From an uncultured Bacteroidota bacterium (GTDB lineage: Bacteria > Bacteroidota > Bacteroidia > Chitinophagales > Chitinophagaceae), in assembly GCA_903851455.1 (NCBI GenBank), contig CAINOM010000590.1:1-12236 (forward strand): a stretch of DNA of 12,236 nucleotides, in the 5' to 3' direction. The notes beneath the pieces were generated by a model, which did not search any database, was not told where the DNA came from, and was given only the letters and a program-made list of their open reading frames with translations. A program made the position numbers and the translations under genes. Positions 1 to 6,554 of the stretch are shown here, piece by piece (within the stretch, counting starts at the first letter, position 1; the number at the start of each line of letters is the position of its first letter).

Positions 1-79
1 AAATACAAATCTTGAAAATAAAAATAATCAAATAAAACACAATGCAGATTTATATATCTTAGTACCTCAAACCACATAT

Positions 80-1234
80 ATGAAACACATCTTTTTCATC
101 CTGCTCCTCTGCTCCTTTACTATAGTCCGCGCCAATGAGGTCGCCTATTTCAGTGGCTCCTGGGCCGAAGTAAAAGCAAAAGCCAGGGCTGACCATAAGT
201 ACATAATGGTAGACTGCTACACCGGCTGGTGCGGCTGGTGCAAACAAATGGATAAGAAAACAATGCCCGACCCAGGCGTCATATCCATGATCAGCGAGAA
301 ATTTGTAGCAGTAAGAATAGACATGGAGCATGGCGAAGGCGTAGACCTGGCCATGAAATACCATATCACCGGCTACCCTACTTTTATGTTCTTCAACCCT
401 GCAGGCGAGATCGTTTATATATCCGTCGGGTACCGGGAACCAAAAGATTTTTTGTCTGAGCTTGGCAATGCCCTTGATAAAAGCAAACAGTTCAGCGCAC
501 CCGGCATCTCTGCTTCCACCACTCCCGGCTTTCCGGAGTTCTGCAGGCTGGCTTATGCCGAGAGGGGCAAAAAGAAATCCCCGGAAGAAAAAGAAGTGGT
601 CGCTTACCTCGACAAGCAGAAAGACCTTTTCTCAGAAGTTAACTGGGGCATCATCGCCCGTTTTGATGCCGGCGAAAAATACACGCAGTTCTTCCTCAAT
701 AACATAGACAAATACACAAAGCTCTATGGCAGTTTTTATGTCAACGATAAGATCACATCGGTCTTATACAGCCGCCTGAATGCTGCTGTTAAAAACAACG
801 ACAAAAAGGCTTTTGCAGAAGTGCTGGAAATGACCGGAAAATACGTGAAAGACGATGCCGCGGGTGTGAAGCAGGCATTTAGAATGGAGTTCTACAAGGC
901 CACAAAAGACTGGGATGACCTCGCCATTGTGCTTGATGAGTATATAGCCGGCAAGGGCGCCGAAGATATGGCGGGCATAAATGAGAACTGCTGGAGCATT
1001 TACGAAAACTGCGATGATAAAAAAATGCTGCTCAAAGCATGTGGTTATATGGAAAAAGTTGTGGCAAAAGCCCCGGAATATGCCAGCATGGACACCTATG
1101 CTTCGCTGCTCTATAAATCAGGCCAGGTGAAAGAAGCAGAAGAATGGGCCAATAAAGCCATAGCCGCCGGCAAACAAAGCGGCGCCAAAACCGAATCTAC
1201 CGAAGAGCTACTGCAAAAAATAAAGGGGAAGTGA
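80..1234 (+). CDS. Secreted thioredoxin-like protein with WCGWCK motif and helical C-terminal extension
   Basis: The 384-residue product begins with a signal peptide (residues 1-18, hydrophobic core FFILLL, probable cut after V-R-A), so it should act in the periplasm. Residues about 25-133 form a thioredoxin-like domain: a beta strand YIMVDCYTGW leads into W50-C51-G52-W53-C54-K55, and the cis-proline loop G-Y-P-T lies at 98-101. The CxxC pair is intact, so thiol-disulfide exchange is possible; a WCxWC motif like this is typical of the thioredoxin_7/DUF255-like branch rather than classical WCGPC thioredoxin. Residues about 150-384 are mostly helical and charged; 335-365 look like a TPR-type helix pair (Y-A-S-L-L-Y-K-S-G-Q then K-E-A-E-E-W-A). 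This half may bind a client, which is inference. The start is the first ATG before the signal peptide. It appears monocistronic, and its substrate cannot be named. Confidence 0.85.
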   Translation: MKHIFFILLLCSFTIVRANEVAYFSGSWAEVKAKARADHKYIMVDCYTGWCGWCKQMDKKTMPDPGVISMISEKFVAVRIDMEHGEGVDLAMKYHITGYPTFMFFNPAGEIVYISVGYREPKDFLSELGNALDKSKQFSAPGISASTTPGFPEFCRLAYAERGKKKSPEEKEVVAYLDKQKDLFSEVNWGIIARFDAGEKYTQFFLNNIDKYTKLYGSFYVNDKITSVLYSRLNAAVKNNDKKAFAEVLEMTGKYVKDDAAGVKQAFRMEFYKATKDWDDLAIVLDEYIAGKGAEDMAGINENCWSIYENCDDKKMLLKACGYMEKVVAKAPEYASMDTYASLLYKSGQVKEAEEWANKAIAAGKQSGAKTESTEELLQKIKGK

Positions 1235-1235
1235 T

Positions 1236-1309
1236 CCGCTTCGGGGGTTCCGGCGGCATAATAATATGCCCATATGCAATGCCCGCGGCAAATCGGGCAA
1301 ACGAAGCGG
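1236..1309. repeat. Nested inverted repeat, three-way-junction-like, after the thioredoxin gene
   Basis: A perfect 8-bp outer arm CCGCTTCG (1236-1243) pairs with CGAAGCGG (1302-1309). Inside lie two further hairpins: GGCATA (1255-1260) with TATGCC (1265-1270) around the loop ATAA, and GCCCG (1281-1285) with CGGGC (1294-1298) around an 8-nt loop. It begins 2 nt after the upstream stop codon. No T-run follows either end, so it is not an obvious intrinsic terminator. It could be a structured 3' UTR, a small RNA, or a palindromic repeat element. All pairings were read directly; function is unknown. The remaining intergenic bases to 1396 are AT-rich with nothing else recognisable. Confidence 0.55.
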
Positions 1310-1396
1310 TAGCCCAATTGCTCAATTACAAGCCATTTACGCACATTTAAAAAAAATAAAGCCGCAAAATAAAATTATTTACTATTTTTCGACCCT

Positions 1397-2107
1397 ATGA
1401 AGAAAACCTTGATCCTCATACTGATATCTATTATCAGTTTCAACGCATTCGCAGATAGTTATTATTTCGCCTGGGACGGCATAGGCGTGGCCGCAAAGCA
1501 CAACTGGAACACGGCCTACAGCTATGGTTCTTACCAGTATAAGGGCATTGCCAACGGCCTTGGCACCGGCGGTATGGAGATCTACCAGACCTACAACATC
1601 AACTACGACCAGGAAAAGAACAACACCGTAGGTACAGCTATGAGGTACAAGGTTTTATATAGGTTCGTGTCTCCCATGGTGGCATTCCAGATGAATAAGT
1701 CAGGCAACCTGCAGTGCTATGTAACCGGTGGTGTGGGCGACCTGCAAAGTGGCACCGCAACTGTGCACAAATGGTCGCATGTGCCATGGTCGCAGGCCGG
1801 CGCAGCCTACGACAGCTCTATAGACCAGTCGGCCACCGTGAATTCATACGCTATTCGTCTTGGCTTTGGCTTTGTGCAGTTCTTCCCGCTGGGTGGCAAC
1901 TTCCATATGTTCATGAACGAAGATTTCGGCTGGATCGCCACTCCCCTCTTCGATGTCACCGACCCGGCCTACTCAGGTATGAGGACGAACACGGCTCACC
2001 TGTTTGAGCCTGCTTATTTCTCCTTCCGTATAGGTATTGCATTCATCACGCACTCCCGCGACGCCAAAAATCCTTACAAGATCTACTTTAAGGAAGAAGG
2101 AAGATAA
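1397..2107 (+). CDS. Secreted protein of unknown function, probable outer-membrane beta-barrel
   Basis: This 236-residue protein carries a clear signal peptide (MKKTLILILISIISFNAFA, probable cut before D20). The mature part is rich in Gly, Tyr, Phe and Trp, with alternating stretches such as YKVLYRFVSPMVAFQM, NSYAIRLGFGFVQFF and YFSFRIGIAF that suit amphipathic transmembrane beta strands. It resembles small outer-membrane beta-barrels of Bacteroidota in general, but I do not recognise a named family. The product ends with a charged tail (K-I-Y-F-K-E-E-G-R) rather than the aromatic C-terminal residue of classical barrels. It converges on the minus-strand gene at 2120-2638, with 12 bp between the stops. 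The ATG is chosen because the signal peptide begins there. A TATTTTTC sequence at 1383-1390 is one base from the TAnnTTTG box, but no matching -33 element was seen. Confidence 0.75.
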   Translation: MKKTLILILISIISFNAFADSYYFAWDGIGVAAKHNWNTAYSYGSYQYKGIANGLGTGGMEIYQTYNINYDQEKNNTVGTAMRYKVLYRFVSPMVAFQMNKSGNLQCYVTGGVGDLQSGTATVHKWSHVPWSQAGAAYDSSIDQSATVNSYAIRLGFGFVQFFPLGGNFHMFMNEDFGWIATPLFDVTDPAYSGMRTNTAHLFEPAYFSFRIGIAFITHSRDAKNPYKIYFKEEGR

Positions 2108-2119
2108 GATCTGTAGCCG

Positions 2120-2638
2120 TTACTTATCCTTTGCCTTGTTGTTCTCCAGCAGCGCCCCTGGCGTGTATGGCTTCAGGAAGTACATGATAGACAGCCCGAA
2201 GAAAGAGACATTGCTCGCCGATGTTCTGCCGCTGTAATAGTATTGTCCGAAGTAAATATTCAAGTGCCACCACGGGCTGTAAGCATACTCAATACCGGAG
2301 GTGAGCTCGGTCATAAAGTTCTCTTTAGAATTGAAGATGACGCCTATGCCCGGCGTAAGCGTATTGGTGAACTTTCCCTGCTGAAAGACGTTGAGATTAG
2401 GCCGCACCTCCAGGTACATGGTTGTGTCCCTGCCTTCGGTTTTCCCCAGGCTGGTCTTGCCGATATCCGCACCCAGGCTGAAGCAGTCCCACTGGCGGCC
2501 GGCCTCAAATGAGAAGTTAGCCTTTTCTGCAAGCGTGCCGGGACTATTGGTAAGACTGGGCACAAACGAAAAGTAGGTCTGCGCGGTGCAGCAGCAGCAT
2601 ATGGTCATAACAACTGCCAGGGTAAGGAGCTTCTTCAT
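2120..2638 (-). CDS. Secreted protein of unknown function, probable small outer-membrane beta-barrel
   Basis: The 172-residue product has a signal peptide with an unusual run of four cysteines (MKKLLTLAVVMTICCCCTAQ), probably cut after A-Q at 19-20. A lipoprotein reading of the Cys run is less likely because the signal continues to A-Q, but it is not excluded. The mature protein shows alternating strand-like segments (TYFSFVPSL, ANFSFEAG, FSLGADIG, MYLEVRPNLNVF, TNTLTPGIGVIF, TSGIEYAYSPWWHLNIYFGQYYYSG, SNVSFFGLSIMYF), consistent with a small beta-barrel. I cannot name a family. It is the only complete minus-strand gene here, divergent from the DinB-family gene across a 96-bp gap and convergent with the gene ending at 2107. 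Reading the opposite strand gives no comparable signal peptide or composition. Confidence 0.7.
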   Translation of the reverse strand: MKKLLTLAVVMTICCCCTAQTYFSFVPSLTNSPGTLAEKANFSFEAGRQWDCFSLGADIGKTSLGKTEGRDTTMYLEVRPNLNVFQQGKFTNTLTPGIGVIFNSKENFMTELTSGIEYAYSPWWHLNIYFGQYYYSGRTSASNVSFFGLSIMYFLKPYTPGALLENNKAKDK

Positions 2639-2734
2639 TGGTATATAGAAATTTAAAAAGATGGCCCAATATACTAAAGCGATCTTAATTTTATTACTTT
2701 ACATCAGAAGATCTTATAACGCCAATTTGTTATC

Positions 2735-3211
2735 ATGAAAAAGAAGAAAGAACTGGTAAAACAACTAAAGGACCTGATACTGAAGGGCAATGCCCATGTG
2801 ACCCTTGAAGACGCGGTGGCAGGTGTGCCTGGCGAGCTTGCGGGTGTAGTACCCGAAGGGCTCCCATACAGTCTCTGGCAACTGCTGGAGCATATACGCA
2901 TCGCGCAAAACGACATTCTCGAATTCTCACGCAACGCCAGGCATAAGTCACCCGAATGGCCGGAAGGTTACTGGCCCAGGGAAGCCGCACCGAAAAAGAA
3001 GACCGCATGGAGCGCCAGCCTGAAACAGATACTTAAAGACCGCGATGCCTTCATAGACCTGCTGGAAGCTGATGATGCCGACCTGTATACGCCATTCGCA
3101 CACGGAGACGGGCAGAACCTGCTTCGAGAAGCCCTGCTGCTGGCCGATCACGCTGCATACCATACCGCGGAGATCATAGTCATAAGGCGGCTTTTAGGAA
3201 ATTGGGAATAA
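2735..3211 (+). CDS. DinB-superfamily (YfiT-like) putative metal-dependent protein
   Basis: The 158-residue product matches the DinB/YfiT four-helix-bundle fold. The first helix pair ends in the motif S-L-W-Q-L-L-E-H-I-R-I-A-Q-N-D-I (H53), and the last helices carry D-H-A-A-Y-H-T-A-E-I (H139, H143). In this superfamily three such histidines bind a divalent metal; members include thiol S-transferases and many of unknown role. The region around 70-90 (P-E-W-P-E-G-Y-W-P) is the usual loop between the helix pairs. There is no signal peptide, so the protein is cytoplasmic. The name DinB reflects homology to a Bacillus damage-inducible gene; nothing here shows SOS control. It stands alone with gaps on both sides. 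The substrate is unknown. Confidence 0.85.
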   Translation: MKKKKELVKQLKDLILKGNAHVTLEDAVAGVPGELAGVVPEGLPYSLWQLLEHIRIAQNDILEFSRNARHKSPEWPEGYWPREAAPKKKTAWSASLKQILKDRDAFIDLLEADDADLYTPFAHGDGQNLLREALLLADHAAYHTAEIIVIRRLLGNWE

Positions 3212-3296
3212 GCGCAATGCAAGCTTAGCAAACCCGCCCTGCACTTATTTCATCCTAAGGCACAGTTTTTATAGCGATTACATAAAACTAATTTTT

Positions 3297-3509
3297 ATGC
3301 GCGTATTAGGGATCATATTAGTGGTTGCAGGCATTTTGATGTTCGTGTTCAACGGCTTCAGTTACAAAACAGAAAAGAGAGTGGCCGATATAGGTCCGCT
3401 TAAGATAGATAAAGAACAGAACCACAGCATAGGCTGGCCGGTATATGCCGGAGCCGTGACGCTGATAGCAGGCATAGCGGTGCTGCTGGTAGGCAGAAAG
3501 AAGTCTTAG
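3297..3509 (+). CDS. Small two-helix inner-membrane protein, unknown function
   Basis: The 70-residue product has two hydrophobic helices, about 3-20 (V-L-G-I-I-L-V-V-A-G-I-L-M-F-V-F) and about 49-66 (V-Y-A-G-A-V-T-L-I-A-G-I-A-V-L-L-V-G). A polar loop of about 28 residues containing E-K-R-V-A-D-I-G-P-L-K-I-D-K-E separates them, and a basic R-K-K-S tail should lie in the cytoplasm. This layout, with a D-I-G-P-L-loop between two helices, is common among small uncharacterised bacterial membrane proteins, so I judge it real despite its length. Function is not known. A TAATTTTT sequence (3289-3296) directly abuts the ATG and is one base from the Bacteroidota -7 box, so the transcript could have a very short leader. 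Confidence 0.75.
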   Translation: MRVLGIILVVAGILMFVFNGFSYKTEKRVADIGPLKIDKEQNHSIGWPVYAGAVTLIAGIAVLLVGRKKS

Positions 3510-3529
3510 CGATCTGTTGGAATATTCGC

Positions 3530-3537
3530 TAATTTTG
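3530..3537 (+). promoter_or_regulatory. Possible Bacteroidota -7 box (TAATTTTG)
   Basis: TAATTTTG fits the TAnnTTTG consensus of the primary sigma factor in Bacteroidota and lies 7 nt before the ATG at 3545. No TTG is found at the proper spacing: the nearest, at 3517-3519, is only 10 bp away. This is therefore a half-match. If used, the mRNA would be nearly leaderless. Confidence 0.35.
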
Positions 3538-3544
3538 TGCGTAC

Positions 3545-4336
3545 ATGAAGGTTCGCATTACCACCCTCTTATTCCTACTGATAGTGACCGCTGCTCATGG
3601 GCAGGACAAGGACAAACTTTTTGGCGTTGAAGCCCCGAAGACCCGGAGCGGCTTCATACTCAGCGGCCAGGGAGATTTTGATATCCCGGCAGCTGATATG
3701 GCCAAACGCTTCGGCGTCAGCTATCGCGTAGGGCCGTCAGTGCTTTATAAGACATCGTCAAACTGGATCTTCGGTGTGAAGTGGGACTTTATCCTCGGCA
3801 GCAAGATAAAGCAGGACTCCCTGATGATCAACATCACCGACAAGTACTCGGCAAAGAGCGGCGGTCTGTATGAGTTCATCAACAACAGCGGTGAGCGCGT
3901 GGGTATACCCGTGTACGAGCGCGGATATGCCGCAGGGATCACCGCGGGCAAAATAATACCGATCAACAGGCTGCACCCGGACAATGGGCTTACACTGCTC
4001 ACCACCGTGGGCTTTATACAGCATAAGCTGGATATCTACGACAAAGACAAAGCCGTGCCCCAGCTGCGTGGCGCCTACCTGAAAGGATACGACAGGCTGA
4101 CCAATGGCGCATTCGTGGAGGAATATGTCGGCTATAGCTACTTTGGCAAGCACCAGCTCGTCAATTTCACTATAGGCCTTGATGCCTTGTTTGGCTTTAC
4201 CCAGGACCGCCGCGACTATCTCTTTGATGTGATGCGGTCTGACAACAAGCAGCGCCTGGATATACTCTATGGCCTGCGGGCAGGCTGGTTCATACCCATC
4301 TTCAAGAGAAAATCTGAAGATCTTTTGTTTGAATAA
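3545..4336 (+). CDS. Secreted protein of unknown function, probable outer-membrane beta-barrel
   Basis: The 263-residue product starts with a signal peptide (MKVRITTLLFLLIVTAAHG, cut before Q20). The mature part alternates strand-like segments with turns: SGFILSGQGDFDIP, GVSYRVGPSVLYK, NWIFGVKWDFILGSK, GYAAGITAGKIIP, LTLLTTVGFIQHKLDIY, EEYVGYSYFGKHQLVNFTIGLDALFGFTQ, and a final RLDILYGLRAGWFIPIFKR. The glycine and aromatic pattern, with the strand-like G-L-R-A-G-W-F-I-P-I-F near the C-terminus, suggests an outer-membrane beta-barrel. I do not recognise a named family. It lies 144 bp upstream of tdk on the same strand, but the gap holds a palindrome, so co-transcription is uncertain. The protein ends S-E-D-L-L-F-E. 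Confidence 0.75.
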   Translation: MKVRITTLLFLLIVTAAHGQDKDKLFGVEAPKTRSGFILSGQGDFDIPAADMAKRFGVSYRVGPSVLYKTSSNWIFGVKWDFILGSKIKQDSLMINITDKYSAKSGGLYEFINNSGERVGIPVYERGYAAGITAGKIIPINRLHPDNGLTLLTTVGFIQHKLDIYDKDKAVPQLRGAYLKGYDRLTNGAFVEEYVGYSYFGKHQLVNFTIGLDALFGFTQDRRDYLFDVMRSDNKQRLDILYGLRAGWFIPIFKRKSEDLLFE

Positions 4337-4433
4337 ACGTCGGTAAATTCTAAAGTCCGAAAAACAAATAAGAATAGTATATTGTAACTACTTTCCATTC
4401 TGATGACCATATGAAAACTTCGTGGTCACCGGT

Positions 4434-4449
4434 CCCGATGGCCATCGGG
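4434..4449. repeat. Perfect 16-bp palindrome CCCGATGGCCATCGGG upstream of tdk
   Basis: The two 8-base halves are exact reverse complements with no spacer; the flanking bases (T and T) do not pair. It sits 31 bp before the tdk ATG and 97 bp after the upstream stop. It is followed by an AT-rich stretch containing GAATTTT twice (4452-4458 and 4466-4472). As RNA it would need a few unpaired loop bases; as DNA it could be a dimeric protein site or a repetitive extragenic palindrome. The T-rich tail is interrupted, so a terminator is possible but weak. Confidence 0.55.
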
Positions 4450-4480
4450 TGGAATTTTCACTTTTGAATTTTAACAAGGG

Positions 4481-5044
4481 ATGTTTATAGAACCGTTTCG
4501 TACCGGCAACAAAAAAGGATGGATGGAAGTCATCTGCGGCTGCATGTTCTCCGGCAAGACTGAAGAGCTTATTCGCAGGCTGAAGCGGGTGCAGATAGCC
4601 GGACTTAAGACCGAGATCTTCAAGCCCGCGATAGATGTGCGCTACGACATCAATGATATCGTCTCGCACGACTCGCACCGGATAAGGTCTACACCGGTAG
4701 ATAATTGTTATAACATCCTGCTGCTTGCTTCTGATGTGGATGTGGTAGGTATAGATGAGGCACAGTTCTTTGATGCGGGCATTGTAGATGTGCTCGAACA
4801 ACTCATGCTGCGCGGCACCCGGGTGATCGTTGCCGGGCTGGATATGGACTTCGCAGGTAAACCATTTGGCCCTATACCGGCGCTGCTGGCAAGGGCCGAA
4901 TACATAACCAAACTGCACGCCATATGCGTAAAGTGCGGTGATATTGCCAACTACTCCTATCGTAAAGCCAAGATAGATGACCAGGTGCTGCTGGGTGAGA
5001 AAGACGTATACGAACCACGCTGCCGGAACTGTTATTATAACTGA
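4481..5044 (+). CDS. tdk: Thymidine kinase (TK1-like, type II)
   Basis: This enzyme phosphorylates thymidine to dTMP with ATP in the cytoplasmic pyrimidine salvage pathway. The 187-residue length is normal. The P-loop is G20-C-M-F-S-G-K-T27, the Walker-B-like D92-E93-A-Q-F-F supplies the catalytic glutamate expected in the family (E93), and G119[11 protein letters not shown] is the conserved lid-proximal motif. Four zinc ligands are present as C149-x2-C152 and C181-x2-C184. Between the two cysteine pairs, where bacterial relatives usually have T-Q-R and V-G-G-x-x-x-Y, this protein has S-Y-R and L-L-G-E-K-D-V-Y, a mild variation in the thymidine-binding lasso. The ATG at 4481 gives the expected N-terminal extension before W-M-E-V-I-C-G and has AAGGG just upstream. 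The 3' end is 61 bp from the tolC-family start. Confidence 0.95.
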   Translation: MFIEPFRTGNKKGWMEVICGCMFSGKTEELIRRLKRVQIAGLKTEIFKPAIDVRYDINDIVSHDSHRIRSTPVDNCYNILLLASDVDVVGIDEAQFFDAGIVDVLEQLMLRGTRVIVAGLDMDFAGKPFGPIPALLARAEYITKLHAICVKCGDIANYSYRKAKIDDQVLLGEKDVYEPRCRNCYYN

Positions 5045-5068
5045 TCAAATATACATCAATAAGCCGCA

Positions 5069-5101
5069 TTGCGAAATTCCAGCCTGCAATCATTACTTTT
5101 G
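5069..5101 (+). promoter_or_regulatory. Putative Bacteroidota promoter for the tolC-family gene
   Basis: TACTTTTG (5094-5101) matches the TAnnTTTG -7 consensus exactly, and a TTG (5069-5071) lies 22 bp upstream as a possible -33 element, slightly beyond the ideal spacing of about 19-21. The box ends only 4 nt before the ATG at 5106, so initiation would give an almost leaderless mRNA. Confidence 0.55.
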
Positions 5102-5105
5102 CACG

Positions 5106-6554
5106 ATGCACCGTTTTCTTACCCTCTTCTTAGTAAGCTTGCTGATCGTCCAGGGGAGCCACGCGCAACAGGGTGGCAACATGGACAATGTATGGTCGCT
5201 GGAGCGCTGCGTTCAGTACGCCATTGACCACAACATTTCCATAAAGCAAGATTCGCTGAATGCGCGCCTTGCAAGATATACGCTAAAACAGAGTGTGTTA
5301 TCGCAGCTGCCGGTGGTAAGCGCCAATGGCAGCTATGGCAAAAGCTTCGGCCGATCCATCAACCCGACGACCAACCAGTTCGTAGATGCTGGCTATGATT
5401 TTGTGAGCGCTTCCGGTACGGGCAATCTCTTATTATTCGGATGGATGCAGGTACGCAATACGATTGAAAAAAACAGGTACAGCCTGGAGGCTTACCTCGC
5501 TGACCTGGACCAGCTCAAAGATGACGTATCACTGAATGTTGCTAACAGCTTCCTCACTACCCTGCTGGCGCAGGAGCAGATCAACATCAGCAAAAACCAG
5601 GTAGATCTTTCTAAAGCGCAGCTCGCCCAGACAAGGGCCTTTACGGATGCAGGGCGTTTGCCCGAGCTAAATGTTGCCCAATTGGAATCGCAACTAGCAA
5701 CCGACAGCTCGAATCTTATCAACTCAATTGCTAATTACAACTCTGCTGTGCTGGACCTGAAGTCACTCCTCAACCTCGACTTTGCAGTACCGTTCAGTAT
5801 TAAGATACCGGATGTAGAGGTACGTGATCAGATGATGGTATCCAATCTGCAGCCTGAGGAAGTATACCAGAAGGCACGTACACATTTCGGCTCCGTGAAA
5901 AGCAGCATACTGCGTGTGAGTGCCGCAGAAAAAGGCCTGGCCGCATCTAAAGGGAATTTGTATCCGCAGTTTTCGGTAGGTTACCAGGTGGGCAGTAACT
6001 GGGCCAGCAACTACTACAACTATATTACCACGCCTACCGGCTATACGCAATCGCCCTATTATGCGCTTGATTCAGCAGGACATCAGTATCCTATCTATAC
6101 GCCGGGCTCAACGGTAACCACATCGCCTATTCCGCTTGGAACTCAGTTGAACAACAACCTGAGACAAACGGTATTTGTAGGAGTGAACGTGCCGATATTA
6201 AACGGCTGGCAATCACAATACGCTATTCGCCAGGCCAGGATAAATCTCGAAACGCAGGAGCTTAACGAATACAATGCCGAGCTGACCCTGAAGCAAAATG
6301 TATACAAGGCGCACAACAACGCACTGAACTCTATACAAAAATATTATGCAGCGAAGCGCGCCGACGAAGCTGCAAAACGAGCGCTGGACTTCGCTACCAA
6401 GCGTTACGACCTTGGGCTTACGAGTACCGTAGACCTTCTGGTAACTCAGAACTCTGCGTTCACCGCGGCAGCAAACCTGGCGCTTGCCAAGTATGACCTG
6501 ATCTTCAAACTAAAAGTCATTGACTATTACCTCGGCAAGGAACTAAAATTATGA
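5106..6554 (+). CDS. TolC-family outer membrane efflux protein
   Basis: The 482-residue product is an OEP/TolC-family protein, which trimerises into an outer-membrane barrel with a long periplasmic alpha-helical tunnel and serves tripartite efflux or type I secretion. A signal peptide (MHRFLTLFLVSLLIVQGSHA, cut before Q21) is followed by W-S-L-E-R-C-V-Q-Y-A-I-D-H-N, the typical family N-terminus. Two repeats follow: about 30-230, with the long helices K-D-D-V-S-L-N-V-A-N-S-F-L and A-Q-L-A-Q-T-R-A-F-T-D-A-G-R-L-P, and about 290-475, ending in A-T-K-R-Y-D-L-G-L-T-S-T-V-D-L-L-V-T-Q-N. A strand-rich insertion near 350-400 fits the barrel. The start at 5106 is preferred over an in-frame upstream one because the signal peptide begins there. 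No adjacent HlyD-like adaptor or inner-membrane pump was found. The stop overlaps the next start (ATGA). Confidence 0.92.
   Translation: MHRFLTLFLVSLLIVQGSHAQQGGNMDNVWSLERCVQYAIDHNISIKQDSLNARLARYTLKQSVLSQLPVVSANGSYGKSFGRSINPTTNQFVDAGYDFVSASGTGNLLLFGWMQVRNTIEKNRYSLEAYLADLDQLKDDVSLNVANSFLTTLLAQEQINISKNQVDLSKAQLAQTRAFTDAGRLPELNVAQLESQLATDSSNLINSIANYNSAVLDLKSLLNLDFAVPFSIKIPDVEVRDQMMVSNLQPEEVYQKARTHFGSVKSSILRVSAAEKGLAASKGNLYPQFSVGYQVGSNWASNYYNYITTPTGYTQSPYYALDSAGHQYPIYTPGSTVTTSPIPLGTQLNNNLRQTVFVGVNVPILNGWQSQYAIRQARINLETQELNEYNAELTLKQNVYKAHNNALNSIQKYYAAKRADEAAKRALDFATKRYDLGLTSTVDLLVTQNSAFTAAANLALAKYDLIFKLKVIDYYLGKELKL

Noticed and set aside
1236..1309. tRNA gene, because the structure is 74 nt with a closed end stem.
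   Set aside because: No T-loop consensus, no D-arm, no proper anticodon stem and no CCA-compatible end; only two internal hairpins on either strand.
1111..1344. Minus-strand frame with a C-P-I-C-x3-C stretch that looks like a zinc motif.
   Set aside because: It largely overlaps the 3' end of the thioredoxin-like gene and the inverted repeat; the cysteines come from the structured intergenic sequence, and there is no coherent domain.
4388..4918. Long minus-strand open frame opposite tdk.
   Set aside because: It mirrors the tdk coding region, which has all catalytic and zinc motifs on the plus strand; its translation shows no domain or signal peptide.
4977..5105. In-frame upstream extension of the tolC-family reading frame overlapping the end of tdk (43 extra residues).
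   Set aside because: It would put a polar, Cys/His-rich stretch ahead of a clear signal peptide, overlaps tdk, and the TAnnTTTG promoter box lies inside it; the ATG at 5106 is the sensible start.
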